Source: Thinopyrum elongatum (Eukaryota; Streptophyta; Magnoliopsida; Poales; Poaceae). Taken from it: DNA of 64,000 nucleotides. Positions 31,190 to 43,789 of this stretch are shown piece after piece; the stretch's first letter is position 1, and every line of letters begins with the position of its first letter. The DNA lies in NCBI GenBank assembly GCA_011799875.1, contig CM022297.1:368013105-368077104 (forward strand), in the 5' to 3' direction. Below the pieces are notes generated by a model. The model saw nothing but the letters and a program-made list of their open reading frames with translations. It made no database searches and was not told the origin of the DNA. Made by a program: the position numbers and the translations under genes.

Positions 31190-32933
31190 TGTTGGAAATA
31201 TGCCCTAGAGGCAATAATAAATTGGTTATTATCATATTTCCTTGTTCATGATAATCATTTATTATCCATGCTAGAATTGTATTGATCGGAAACTCAGATA
31301 CATGTGTGGATACATAGGCAACAGCATGTCCCTAGTAAGCCTCTACCGGACTAGCTCGTTGATCAAAGATGGCTATGGTTTCCTAGCCATGGACATGAGT
31401 TGTCATTTGATAATGGGATCACATCATTAGGAGAATGATGTGATGGACAAGACCCAAACTATAAACGTAGCATATGATCGTGTCAAGTTTATTGCTATCA
31501 TTTTCTGCATGTCAAGTATATGTTCCTATGACCATGAGATCATGCAACTCACTGACACCGGAGGAGTACCTTGTGTGTACCAAACATCGCAATGTAACTG
31601 TGTGACTATAAAGGTGCTCTACAGGAATCTCCGAGGGTGTCTGTTGAGTTGGCATGGATCAAGACTGGGATTTGTCACTCCGTATGACGGAGAGGTATCT
31701 CAGGGCCCACTCGGTAATACAACATCACAAGAAGCTTGCAAGCAATGTGACTAATGGTTTAGCCATGGGATCTTGTATTACCGAACGAGTAAAGAGACTT
31801 GCCGGTAACGAGATTGAACTAGGTATGGAGATACCGACGATCGAATCTCGGGCAAGTAACATACCGATAGACAAAGGGAACTACATACGGGATTAGCTGA
31901 ATCCTTGACATCGAGGTTCGACCGATAAGATCTTCGTAGAATATGTAGGAACCATTATGGGCATCCAGGTCCCGCTATTGATTATTGACCGTAGAGGTGT
32001 CTCGGTCATGTCTGCATAGTTCTCAAACCCGCAGGGTCTACACACTTAACGTTTGGTGACGATATAAGTATAGTTGAGTCATTATGGTGGTTACCGAAGG
32101 TTGTTCGGAGTCCCAGATGAGATCCCGGACGTGATGAGGAACTCCGGAATGGTCCGGAGGTGAAGATTGATATATTGGACGAAGAGTATTGGAGTCCGGA
32201 ATTGTTCCGGGGGTACCGGGTGATGACCAGTGTCACCGAAAGGGGTTTCAGGGGGCCCCATGGGCCAAGGGGAGGGGGCAAACCAGCCCACTAAGGGGCA
32301 AAGCGCCCCCTTCACCCCATATCACGTAACCAGGAGGGTTGGGGGCGCCCCCCTATGGCTTCCCACCTCCCGGCTTGGGGGGCAAGTCACCCTAGGGGAG
32401 ATGCCATCTGCCCTGGCCGTCGCCCCCCCTAGGGGAAACCCTAGGGGCGCCACCCCCTCCTCCCTTCCCCTATATATAGAGAGGTAGAGAGAGGGAATCC
32501 GGACCCCGAGAACCCATCTCTACACCACGGTGCTGCCTCTCCTCTCCCTCGCCTCCATCTTCTTCTCCGTAGTGCTTAGCGAAGCTCTGCTGAGATTTCT
32601 CCACCACCACCGCCACCACGCCGTCGTGCTGTCGGAGGACTCGAGCTACTACTTCACCATCGCTCGCTGGATCAAGGAGGTGAAGGCATCATCAAGCTGT
32701 ACATGTGTTGAACGCGGAGGTGCCGTCTGTTCGGCACTAGATCAGAGTTCGCGGGACGGATCGTGATTGGATCGCGAAGACATTCGACTACATCAACCGC
32801 ATTTTTAACGCTTCCACTTAGTGATCTACAATGGTATGTAGATGCAATCTCTCCTCTCGTAGATGGTCATCTCCTAGATTGGATCTTGGTGAGCGTAGGA
32901 ATTTTTTTGTTTCCCATGCAACGTTCCCCAACA
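31190..32933 (+). repeat. 3' LTR of the copia element (1744 bp)
   Basis: Same ends as the 5' LTR, with the 72-bp segment intact. Flanked on the right by the CCATT duplication. Confidence 0.95.
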
Positions 32934-32938
32934 CCATT

Positions 32939-33279
32939 ACACCAGGGTTTAATGAGAGTATTATGTCACGCACATTACTGGTAACGCCCGTATTAAATGA
33001 TCTTTATGACGTCGGAGTGAATGCCTGACCGTTGCCATCCTGGGGTGACTCTAGGGATTCTGTACTCCGAGTGGATTCTTGTGTGGTCGAGTGAAGTAAT
33101 CATGGTCGAGTGGAATTGTGATATCTGAGTGGGATCTCTTGTCGAGTGTATTGCACTTCATGACGATTTCAGTCGGTATCTGTTGTTTATCTTTGTGGGC
33201 CTCGGCCCCTTGTGTAGTGTCTGTGGGTAAGGCATGTAGGTCAGTCCTATGACCCTACCCTAGGTACATGTCATCATCA
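32939..33279 (-). repeat. Left (3') LTR of the Tat element, inner piece
   Basis: Matches 52039-52379. Together with 24176-24424 it makes 590 bp, the same as the right LTR. Confidence 0.9.
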
Positions 33280-33705
33280 TTAGCCCCCGAATGGATCGAG
33301 GACCAAGTGAAGAAGGATTGAAGCAGGCTTCGACCCGACTCATTGTCTCTGGAACACCTTCTTTGAGGTTCGACTGTATGCTGGTAGTTTATTCCTTCGC
33401 CAATCGCCTTGATCTATTCTGGCTTCTGGAATTGTCGAGTGAAACATGCTATATGTCTTCGAGTGGATTAGATTTGGATACCTCTGGCGCGATCGACTGC
33501 TCTGCGGTTCCCGGATCTCGCGGGATTCGAAATTTGGAGAAGCGCGCGGGACGGGATGCGGCGCAGTAAGCAGGGCAAGCAGATAGAGACTCCTCGATCC
33601 TCGTGCCACCTTTTTCACCACATATCGGGCCGGCGTCTGTTACGGGATGCGCCAGGATTGCACGGGCCCATGGGTCAGTCACTCGGAAGTGTGGCCATAA
33701 ATGGC
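33280..33705. other. Tat 3' untranslated region and probable promoter of the antisense gene
   Basis: Begins with the minus-strand polypurine tract (TTCGGGGGCTAA at 33280-33291). No gene. The plus-strand CATAAATGG at about 33696-33704 is a weak TATA candidate for the antisense gene, now cut off from it by the insertion at 33711. Confidence 0.5.
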
Positions 33706-33710
33706 GCTGC

Positions 33711-34131
33711 TGACGGTGTCCTAGACTAGGGGGTACTCACCACGTCGTCTCCCGACCAGCTGGATCGGGCCGAGGACCCCCATGGCGGTTCATTCATGGG
33801 CCACTTCGGGCAGCCGATGCCGCATACAAGGAGGTTTCCACAAGACTTGGCGCACAAGACGAGGACTCTCCTAAACCCTAGGCCTCCAGTGCATTATATA
33901 AACCGAGGCCAGGCTAGTCAATAGATGACCGGATATTCATTAGAACAATCTTGTGGTAGATACATGTACTCTGTACTACACCCCATATGAATACAATCAA
34001 AAGCAGGACTTAGGGTATTATCTCTTCGAGAGAGCCCGAACCTGGGTAAAATCCCGTGTCCATGTTACCATCGCTCCAAGACGCCTAGCTTAGGACCCCT
34101 ACTACGAGATACGCCAGATATGAAACCGACA
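33711..34131 (+). repeat. 5' LTR of the non-autonomous element
   Basis: 421 bp. My hand count gives about 15 differences from the 3' LTR. Confidence 0.9.
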
Positions 34132-34167
34132 TTGGTGCTTTCATTGAGAGCCTGCTAGGTGATCGCC

Positions 34168-34269
34168 ATGGCTCGATGGCAGTCTAGATCAACAATCAGA
34201 TCGGGACGTGTAGACAATTTGATGGCGGCGACCGAATTGGTATTTGGCGCTTTATCGGAGCCGATCTGA
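34168..34269 (+). pseudogene. Short gag-like start in the non-autonomous element
   Basis: Starts MARWQSRSTIRSGRVDNL about 36 bp after the primer site and stops after 33 codons. Its place suggests a truncated gag, but nothing more of gag can be read downstream. Confidence 0.35.
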
Positions 34270-37200
34270 TCATGAAGGCGCCGATCACGTATCCGGATAG
34301 CGGCAATTGACCGTGTAAAGGCATCATGTGCGCAACACTTTCGGGCGACTAATGATCCAGCGTGCTGTTTCCCCTCACTGATTGTGGTATATGGCCACAA
34401 GTCCCAAGGTTGCCATCTACCAGGGTCAGGTGCTGTCGGAGCATCATAATGACAGGGATCAGCCCGGCCGATGCATGATACTACTCAAAGTATGCATGCA
34501 AGGTACTACTACTCGTGGCACAATAGTATAAGTACTATTCACAGGAGAAGATCAATCACGTTCTCCCACGGAATCTAGTTTTCCAAAACTAGTACTCTAC
34601 GTGTGCATTACTACTTCTTCATGCAAACACCCAGGTGATATTTTTCCTTTATGCGAGTACTTAGTTACATTGCTTTTGTTTTTCGGGGCTATGGCTGTAT
34701 CACTTTTAGCAGGAGATTTCTTAGCGGTGACACGATAGTACGGCGTTTTCTGTACTGCAGTAAGCCAGCCTCCTCGTCGGTGGTTCGGCACACACTGCTC
34801 CGCAATCCGTTCTTGCTCTACAGATACGGACTTCGCGGCACTGTCGTCATCAAGCCGAACTTGTCGCCCAGGCCATATTTCATTAACTTTTTTACTCTGC
34901 TTAAATTGATTAAGTAGAGAATTTCTTTAAAACAAAATATGACTATTCGTTATTATTACTTGCTTGCACTATTCTATATGTGCAGGTAATCAACTTCGAC
35001 TGCATCATGCGGTCAACTCTGCGGGCCGACGTCGTCGTCCTGCCTGCATCGATCGAGTTGTGGCGTCGCCTCAGCGCGCGTCCCTGTGTCGGCATGTCCG
35101 CGGCCATTCTATCGGGACGACCTCGGCGTTCAGGCAATTGACTTACACTGCGCATTACCTGGTGAACGACGCCCATTGAGGCCGAAGAGAGTTCGGCTCG
35201 GCACAACCACAGGGAGATTTGGCCTTCTTTTCTCCTTTCTCCCTCTATATCATTTAATTAAGTAGGTCCACCACACTTTCTCTAATGGTTTATCTTGCAT
35301 GCACTTCTTGTGAGGCAATGAGTACTAGTACTATAGATGAGCCATGCGCTAGCCTACCTAGTGACTCCCGTGTGAAGCTATATAGTCACTTTGGGGCAAT
35401 TCTCTCAGTCCTATGGCTACATCCGGATCAGGTGCTATTCTTCCTTATGAACAATATGAATTATTTGTGCCATCATATTTTCTGTTGGTTTGCACTCTGG
35501 TGTGTATGCAGACAACCGTTTGGCCTATTTGACGCCACATTTGGGACTCGGACCGCCCTACGAATTCAGGCTTTGTCACGCCGACGCCCTGCATCGACAT
35601 TGGCTTCGACGCCAGGCCACATCTCTTTAATTTTTTTTGCATAAATTAATTATGCGAGGATTTTTTATATATTTATATTATTATTATTATTTGGACTGCA
35701 CTATTTTACATGTGTAGGTAATCGACTTCGACTGCGTCACGCGGTCACTTCGGCAAGCCGACGTCGTCGTCCCAATCGGCAGAAATCGGCTCGCGTGATC
35801 ACCTTGTTGGTCGAATTACCATACCGACATGTTCGGTTGCCCTGGGGACTTCGGCATCGCTGAGAGAGCTCTACCTCATCGAGTGTTCGGCACACGGGCC
35901 ATATTTCTTTTATTACTCACTTTGCATAAATTATTTATTATGCTACGAATTTTTTTTAATTTATTATTATTACTATTATCTCCGGCTTGCACTATTTTCT
36001 GTGCGCAGGTAAATGCTCCGGGTTGGGCAGCGCTGTCACCTCAGCGTACCGACGTACCATGTCACCTCAGCTGGACCGGGGGCTTCGTCATCACTTCATT
36101 AACCCACGCCGGGGACTTCGGCGTCATACTGTCGGCCTGCTTCATCGGCTCGGTCGGACTGGGGGTTCCACCTCGCCACATTGGCCGTGCTATGTCGCCA
36201 CTTCGGAGTGCCGAGCTCTTCGCTCCGCTACCTCGGAACCGGCTTGGGGGCTGGGACCTCGTCCCGCCATAAGCTCAGGCCGTGCATCGACACCGAGCAC
36301 ATTAACCAGCTAAGTCGCTTCCATGCTCAGTTTTCTTTTTAATTCTTGTTCGGTTCGACCAAACATTATATTTGTGTTAAAAACTTAGTTTGTCAACAAA
36401 CGTTGTTTGTTCAAAACACTTCCTTTCCCATGTTAACTGGGGGCTCTTAAATTTCTATGAGCCATTTTATAATAAAAGTTTTCTTCTTAGTCGTTGCAAA
36501 GTCTTTTTCTATCACTCATTTTTTCGACACGAGTGTGTGGTCAATAGCCTGGGAGCCTAGTTTCTCTCTCAAAGCCGCTCGAGTTTAGTTCGCTAAACTG
36601 GCCTAACAAGAAGTACTCCACCTTCGGGATAGGAGGTTGCAGCCGTAGGCTGACCCGCTTGAAGTTTTGAGATCAGATGTGTCATACAAATGCACGATAG
36701 AAGCACAAAATTTTTAAGACCAATTTCGGATTGGCACAAAAAACTTGATTTAGTTCAGACATCAAGCTTTTACATAAGTTTTTTGGCTTTTCGAGCTTAT
36801 GGAACTTTTTTAGCTATTTGTATGTTTTTGTTTTAGGAAGCGGGAAATCCTCATGACCGAGGTGCCCTGCATTATAATTCAGCTCGGGAGATCTCTTCCG
36901 ACCCACAACTCGGCATCTTTCCCGCTGAACTACACCTCGGCGTTGACAAAATACATGCCACATCGGGACTAGTTCCCGAGCAGTGTAATGCCAGACACCT
37001 TTAAAGCATTGGCAATATTAACGGGGGGCTGAGACTACAGCCGAACCCACCAAAACCAAGGTACCCCATGGAGTCCTCGGCAAAGCATCCTCGGACATTG
37101 CTTTATATGCATCGGTTTCGAATTGTGTCTTCGGTCAATAGTTGGATTACCCGGCTCCCGTGCTTTCCTCCTACGTTCCGCTTTGTTCGGCTAGGTGTGC

Positions 37201-38865
37201 AAAGGGAGAACCACTGCGATTGTGCTTCCAACTCGAATGGTTAAGCACCTCAGTGGAGAAAGCCGAAAACTGACTGTCACAATGCGCGTAAACTGGTCAG
37301 CGGTCCAATGACTGTGTCAAACTATAAGATCGATGGAGGTCACCTCGTGTTAAATGACGGGCCATTCATAACATTGGCCGAAGTGTTAACGGCTTGACCT
37401 CGGCTGACGCCAAACACTAACCGGGGGCTAGTTACTGGCCTCCCAACTTTAAGCTCCTATGACTAAGTGAAAGTTATAAAGCCCGCATATCTGATTGCCT
37501 TTTTTCCGCTAACACAACCGCCTCCGGGCACCGAGACGTCGGCTAAGGTTTGTTTTGTTATTGCAGAAACACCCTGCGTAGCATCTACAAAGGGGTGGAA
37601 GCCGACGATGGGCAACTTTCAAATGATAAACGGTCGCAACGGAGTCAAAATAAATATATATCATCAGCGTTTGTATTCATTATACAAGCGCTGCTTTCGT
37701 AATTATCGTTATAAAGCCATAAATATGCATCAATTTGACTTAAGATTTTGGCCAAGCTGGGTTGCCTGGCTCCTGTGATTATCCCTACGTTCCCGATTGT
37801 TCGGCTAGGAGGTAAAGGGAGCACCTCTGTGATTGTTACTTCCGGGTCACCTGTGTTAGTACCTCAGACTGGGTGAAGCCAAAAGCTAGCCATCTTAAAG
37901 AATATAATTGGTCGGCAATGACGAAAGTGAAAATTTAGGTTCACTAAAAACCACAGAGTTCGGGAACTTTCCCCAAACTAAATCCTCAATATTTTCCTCC
38001 CACATTGCTCGGAGGTGAGGTTTCATGATCATGATCAGCATGAAAACCCAAAGAAAGGAACCGATAGCGGGACTATTTTCTTTGGAAGATGTTTCTTATG
38101 TTAAAAAGTAATATAGCATGTCTCTCCGTGTACCTTTGTTCATAAAACCGTATGGCCGGATTGCCTTGTTTGCCATAAATCTTTGCCCTCATAAAGGCTT
38201 TATAAAGTAGGACAAACACTCCCCGGCTACTGGCCGAGGAGGTTGAAGCCGATGGTCGGTCATCAAAGTTTTGTATAATGCGGATCCGAGCATTAATGAT
38301 GTAGAGTACTTGGATACATAGAATCATTACACATAATTTGTGATTTTACTCTGGATATCGATCCTTAATTCGGCCACCCGTGCCCACATTAAGGCTCAGG
38401 GGCTACTGGGCTTCGGGCTTATCATCTACTAATATTAAAGGGGCACATCGATCCCCTGATCTGGTGTTGCCACCCGACCAGTGTCTCGGGGGCTACTGCA
38501 TTGACTATTCAATACAGAAAACTCAAAGTGCTCAGTGTTCGGCTTGACCGAACTATGGGCAAATGCGTCTTCGGACAACAATAGGTCCCATCTGGAACCT
38601 ATCCGGTATCAACCTAATATATTATGGCGACTTCTCGAGACCCTCTCTCAAGGGCCCGTCTGCCGATCACTATCTCCTCTAATGTGCATCTTGGATTTTA
38701 GGCCGACACGCACCTTGAGGGCTACTGGCTATACATCTCGTCAGCAAAAAAATTGTACCACCTCGTATGTAGTCCGGCATAAAGCTCGGATACAAATGGT
38801 TGGCTCCATAGAGGGCATTTTCCCGCATTGAGCTCGGCTAAACTCCTATGACTTTTTCGAGCCAA
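34270..38865. other. Non-coding interior of the non-autonomous element
   Basis: No supported gene. A module occurs three times, near 34980, 35710 and 36000: a TGTGCAGGTAA-like start, then (in the first two) TCGACTGC, GCGGTCA and CCGACGTCGTCGTC, each preceded by an AT-rich TATTATTATT stretch. The rest is rich in CTCGGC and TTCGGC words. Confidence 0.6.
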
Positions 38866-38869
38866 GGTG

Positions 38870-39080
38870 ATCTATGACACCTCGGATACAGTCCGGCGTT
38901 CGAGCTCGGGTACTGTCCGACGTTGGAGCTCAGGTACTGTCCGGCATTGGAGCTTGGATACTATCCGGCGTTGGAGCTTGGATGTAGTCCGGTGTTGGAG
39001 CTTGGCTGCAAAGGGACACCTCGAATGCGGTCTGGCATCGGAGCTCAGATACAATCCAGCGTTGGAGCTCGGACGCAAGA
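38870..39080 (+). repeat. Short tandem repeats of about 30 bp
   Basis: Around seven imperfect units built on GTCCGGCGTTGGAGCTCGG followed by a TACT or ATAC spacer. They give repetitive frames on both strands that are not genes. Confidence 0.8.
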
Positions 39081-39332
39081 GGACACCGCCGCACGGGAAA
39101 CACTTCAAACCTGATGTATGGCGTAAAGATAACAAGGCATTGATAAAGGCCGAAAACTTAAAGGGCTCCTCGGATGCCCGACGTGTGCACTCTTCGGATT
39201 CAGCTCGGCGATCCTCAATCAAAGATGGGAAAGATTTGTTGAACTAGTTTTCAAGACCGGCGTCCGAAGATGAAGAACAGTTCGGAAGAACCGAGGAGCG
39301 TCCCCAACTTGAAGACCGGTTCAGGGGGCTAC

Positions 39333-39752
39333 TGACGGTTTCCTGGACTAGGGGGTACTCACCACGTCGTCTCCCGACCAGCTGGATTGGGCCGAGGACC
39401 CCCATGGCGGTTCATTCATGGTCACTTCGGGCAGCCCATGCCGCATACAAGGAGGTTTCCACAAGACTTGGCGCACAAGACGCGGACTCTCCTAAACCCT
39501 AGGCCTCCGGTGCATTATATAAACCGAGGTCAGGCTAGTCAATAGATGACCGGATATTCATTAGAACAATCTCATGGTAGATACATGTACTCTGTACTAC
39601 ACCCCATATGAATACAATCAAAAGCAGGACGTAGGGTATTATCTCTTCGAGAGAGCCTGAACCTGGGTAAAATCCCGTGTCCATGTTACCATCGCTCCAA
39701 GACGCCTAGCTTAGGACCCCTACTACGAGATACGCCGGATATGGAACCGACA
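39333..39752 (+). repeat. 3' LTR of the non-autonomous element
   Basis: 420 bp, ends ACCGACA, followed by the GCTGC target duplication. Confidence 0.95.
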
Positions 39753-39866
39753 GCTGCCACCGATGCGTGGTACTGTGCTCCCCATTTGCTCCTTTCCTCT
39801 CTGCTTCTCTGCCTCATCTCCCCCATCGCCACGCTCCCCAGTCCACTCCTCTCGAGCTCCGCATCA

Positions 39867-42800
39867 ATGGCGAAGGACAAGACTGCGGCTCTGGAGCGCG
39901 CAAAGAAGTCGACGGCGAAGGGCAAGAAGGGGGCGAAGGGGTCGACCTCGCGGTTTGCTCTGCCGCCTGGTTGGATCCAGGGGGATTGGATCTGCTCCAC
40001 CGTCAAGGAGGAAGGTCTGGAGGATCTCGTCGCCGACGGCCTGATAGCGCCCAGATCCTGGAGGCTGCCGGAGGGAGAGATCAAGCCCGCGCCGCGCGAC
40101 GGCGAGCGCGTTCTCCTCACGACACACGTCAAGCGAGGTTTCTCTCTGCCTCCCCATCCGTTCTTCCAAGGTTTCTAGAATTTCTTTGGGGCTCAGATCC
40201 ATCACTTTCCTCCAAACACCATCTCGTATCTTGCTGCATTTGTCTCAATGTGTGAGAACTTCCTTGGGTGCCATCCTCATTGGGGCCTATTCAAGCACAT
40301 CTTCACTTGCCAATCTCAGTCGGTTAAAAAAGCCAATCCGACTGATGAGAGGACCCATGTGATTCCAACGTGTGGTGGTTTGGGAATCCAAATGAGGGGT
40401 AGGAGCTCCTTTCCTCCTATGACCTTTCCCGAGTCGGTTAGGGGGTGGCAGTCGACCTGGTTTTACTGCAAAGATGCTCCAACTCCAGGCCAGTCGATCG
40501 GCCTTCTCCCCTTTTCTTTGGAGAGACCCCCCGCCCCTCGTTCATTGGTTGTAGAGGAGGAGGAGAAGGGTGAAGTGGCCATCCTGGTAGACGCAGTCGT
40601 TGCACTGGTTCGGGGGGGGAGTGACGGGCATGGATTTGTTGGAAGTGTTTCTTAGTCGATGCATCCAGCCCTTGCAAGCTCGCGACCACCCTATGTGGCT
40701 GTACTCGGGCACAGAGGACACTGCCCGGACCCACCCGAAGGAGGTACGAGAGGAGACAGTTGCACAGTGGCTTCGGAGCATTACTGGGAACAAGGATAAT
40801 CCTCGTGGAGCAAAACGGATTTTGCCATTCGACGCCGATCACCTCCCAGGAGAGGTGAGACATAATCTTGCCGAGTGTTTTTGTCTTTTGCTTTCGAAAT
40901 GCATCTGTATTGCAGTCCGACTGATCTTTGCAATCTGTGTCTTGCAGGTATTCACAAAGTTGTACTCGCCTGTACCCAATGGGGAACAACTCACTGGGGA
41001 AGAGGAGAGCGAGGGGGGAGCGCCGACATCGAGTATGCGGACGATAGTGAAGGTGACAGTGACGACTCAGAGGACGATGAGGAGGTTGAGTCACCACCGC
41101 GTACCGAACGTCGTACCAAGCAGACCTAGGATCCCGCAGCTTGCTAGGGCAAGGCTGGGAGGTTGAGTGCCAGTACTCTGAAGTGCGCTCGGACGCCGAC
41201 TCCTGACCTGACTGAGAAAATCGCCAAACAAGCAAAGGTTGCTCCACCCAAACCTCGGAAGGCTCTGCCCAGGATCAAGGTTGCTGTGCCCATCGCTTCG
41301 ACGTAAGTGTCTTTGTCGCGAATCATTTCACTTTCTGTGTTGCGAATCATTTCACTTATGTTTTTGCTGACCGAGTGGAATTCTGAATACCAGGGCGGCT
41401 ACCTCTACGTCCCATATGGAGATCGACGATGAACATGCTGACGCGGAGACTGCAGACGCGGCTACTTCTCGAGCAGGTATGATCGGTTCTTATTTTCTCA
41501 ATTGATCTGTCAGTCGACTGGGATCTTACTGTCGAGTGATCTTAGTGCCAGCAGACGTTATCCAACTTCCAGACGATGACGATGAGGAGCCTCCAAGGAG
41601 TGCAGGGGGAAGAAGTAGGGCCCTGAGCAAGAGAGCGTCTTCCAGTCAGGCGTCTCACCTGTCGTCCGAGCCCGTTGTTCAAGAACTTGGTGACACGTCC
41701 CGAGCTACTGTTTCTTTTGCTTTCCCTCTGTCAACTGATCAGCCTCCTGCGTCGACTGTTCAAACTTCGGGTCCGACTGGGCACTCCCAACCTCTGATAA
41801 CTCTGCACCACGTCCCGGAGGACCAAACAGGAGCTGCCAAGGAAGCGATGATCCAGGCTGGCCTAATGATGGACCAACTGAAGATGGTGTACGAGACCAT
41901 CAAGGCTGCTTATGACGCCAGCTCTGCCCTCCAGACCAATGTCCAAGTAAGTGGGACTGTAAGTTGATTTCTGGTTGGCCTTTCAGCTTGAACTTTGCTC
42001 TGGTAGGATATGCTATCTGAGAACTGCTGCTTTATTATTCGTAAGATGTCAATGGATGAGCGTTTTGGAACCTTTAATGTGCATCTATCATGGGTCTGAG
42101 CCTTGCATCTGTACACCCACTGGGTGTTTTCTTTTGCTGTGTAGTTCTTCCACTCGAGTTAGGCAGGTCACGTCAAGTGGGAAATCGAACTAGTGGGGGC
42201 ACGCTGAGTGCACCCACTGGGTGTAGTCCCCGAGACGGCCGTCGACTGTGGGTAGTCAACGGGGGTCTGAGAACACTCGGGCCGGGCAGGCCGTTCCAAG
42301 TGGGAAATCGAACCAGTGGGGGCACGCTGAGTGCACCCATTGGGTGTAGTCCCCGAGACCGCTGTCGAATGTTTGATTCGGCGGTGGTCTTAGAACTCCT
42401 TTGCAGTAGCAATCCGAACTTGATCTTCTTTACTCGTAAGTAAAGGGCCTTTGTTTCCATCGACTAAATTGTTTTTTTTGCTGATCACAGAAATCCTGTG
42501 AACTTGGGACCCAGTATGCTGCCTTGGAGAAGGAGAAGATCCAACTCAAGCTTGACCTGGTGCTCGCCAAGACGAACCTGAAGAAAGCTCAGGATGAAGT
42601 GGCAACCATGGGAGGTAACAACTTGTTGACTGCATGCTTTGATATTTTTTCCTTTCCCTCCTTTGAACTGACTGAATCCACTCGAACAGATGTGCATAGT
42701 GAAAACCGTCAACTCCAAGCACGACTGAAGAATGTTATTTCTTTAGAAACCATGAAGCAGGCATTGGAGAAGAAGGACACTGATCTTGCGGGGGCACAGA

Positions 42801-43600
42801 AGGTGGCGCGTGAGAAGACTGAATTGGCTGAGAGAAAGTTGGCTTCAGTCAGCAAGCTTGAGGATGAAAATGCCAAACTAAAGACTGCTGTCGATGAAGC
42901 GAAGAAGGAGGCTGCACAACTGAGAGAAGAGAAAGTGGTGCTGGCTGACAAGGTGGATGAGCTCACTCGGAAGAGAGACAAGCTAGAAGTTTACTTGGGA
43001 GGTCTCGTGAAGAAGATGTATATCATGCTTGAAGGTATATTTCTTCGTCCGAGTGAATTCAGAAACTTCCACATAATGCTGCTGCTGCTGACCCATACTT
43101 ACTTTCGCTGTGCAGAGTTCTGCCAAAATTTCGAGCAGGAGACCGAACAGATTGAACCAGGCTTGGACCCCACAAAGTCACTCGTCAGAGATGAAGCTGC
43201 GATGAATGTGATGTGACTTGAAGCTCGTCTCAACAGTGTCTTGGGGTACATTGCTCTATTGAAGGTCGCACTGACTCGGATAGACAAGGAGCTATGGCCA
43301 GAGGACACTCTTCAGAATGACCTCGAGTCACTGATGACTCGCCTCACTGATATCCCTGGTCGAGTGCAAGCTTGGAAGAAGTCGGCTGCTTGTTGCGGAG
43401 CTGATGTGGCCTTATCACTCGTTCGTGTCCACTGCAAGGAGGCTAGGGAGGACAAGCCGAAGGCTTTCCAGGTGGCTAACACGAAGAAACTCCAGTTTGA
43501 AGACTTTATGGAGACTTTTATTGACGCAGCCACTCGGATCGCTGACGGCATTGACTTGGACACCTTCGTTGATCCAGTGAGTCCTCCTCCCGCTGAGTGA
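39867..43600 (+). pseudogene. Antisense spliced gene of the Tat element (putative gypsy-type transposon ORF)
   Basis: Opposite strand to gag-pol. Starts MAKDKTAALERAKK; the first exon matches by eye the family annotated as putative gypsy-type transposon (Transposase_28), with LPPHPFFQGF and CENFLGCHPHWGLFKHIF. Introns read by GT/AG: 40855-40947, about 41303-41390 and 41480-41545, about 41947-42490, 42617-42689, about 43035-43115. The middle is acidic (SEGDSDDSEDDEE); the later exons form a long coiled coil (LEKKDTDLAGAQKVAREKTE). Damage: TAG at 40176-40178, frameshifts at a G8 run (40612-40619) and a G6 run (41013-41018), and TGA at 43214-43216. Such extra ORFs are known in Tat elements; their role is unknown. 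Confidence 0.65.
42174..42362 (+). repeat. Tandem duplication in an intron of the antisense gene
   Basis: Two copies, 122 bp apart, share AAGTGGGAAATCGAAC, GTGGGGGCACGCTGAG and GGGTGTAGTCCCCGAGAC. Confidence 0.75.
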
Positions 43601-43789
43601 AAAAACTTTAATGATCCGAATTTATTCGCATCGGGATGCCGAGTGATCTTGTAACCATTACACTTTCTCGGGCCTGATGCCTGAGTACTTTTGCTTGTGG
43701 TTCTGAAACTTGACGGTCTTGCCTGAGCTTGGTGGGTTTATCCGAATATTGCTTTTCCTGCTTCCAGGATGTTTTGCATGATTGGATTT
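43601..43789. other. Downstream flank of the antisense gene
   Basis: Short non-coding stretch, probably its 3' UTR. Confidence 0.4.

Larger units (their letters stand above)
24425..32933 (+). mobile_element. Ty1/copia element of the BARE1/WIS/Angela group, decayed
   Basis: LTRs at 24425-26092 and 31190-32933 start TGTTGGAAATATGCCC and end CGTTCCCCAACA. The five-base duplication CCATT (24420-24424 and 32934-32938) flanks it, and the uninterrupted site can be read in the other Tat LTR (CTCCATTACACC near 52033). Plus-strand order is gag, protease, integrase, RT, RNase H, which is copia. Coding parts are riddled with stops, and a section of RT is missing. Confidence 0.95.
33711..39752 (+). mobile_element. 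Non-autonomous gypsy-type LTR retrotransposon without pol
   Basis: LTRs 33711-34131 and 39333-39752 (about 420 bp, TGACGGT ... ACCGACA), each with a TATATAA box in CATTATATAAACCGAGG. A perfect target duplication GCTGC lies at 33706-33710 and 39753-39757. A primer-site-like TTGGTGCTTTCATTGAGAGC follows the left LTR, and a purine tract GTTCAGGGGGCTAC precedes the right one, so it is plus strand. The 5.2-kb inside has no RT, integrase or protease and only a short gag-like start at 34168. It must depend on a partner element. Confidence 0.9.

Noticed and set aside
38867..39247. Repetitive 126-codon plus and 116-codon minus frames
   Set aside because: Products of the 30-bp tandem repeats in a non-autonomous element.
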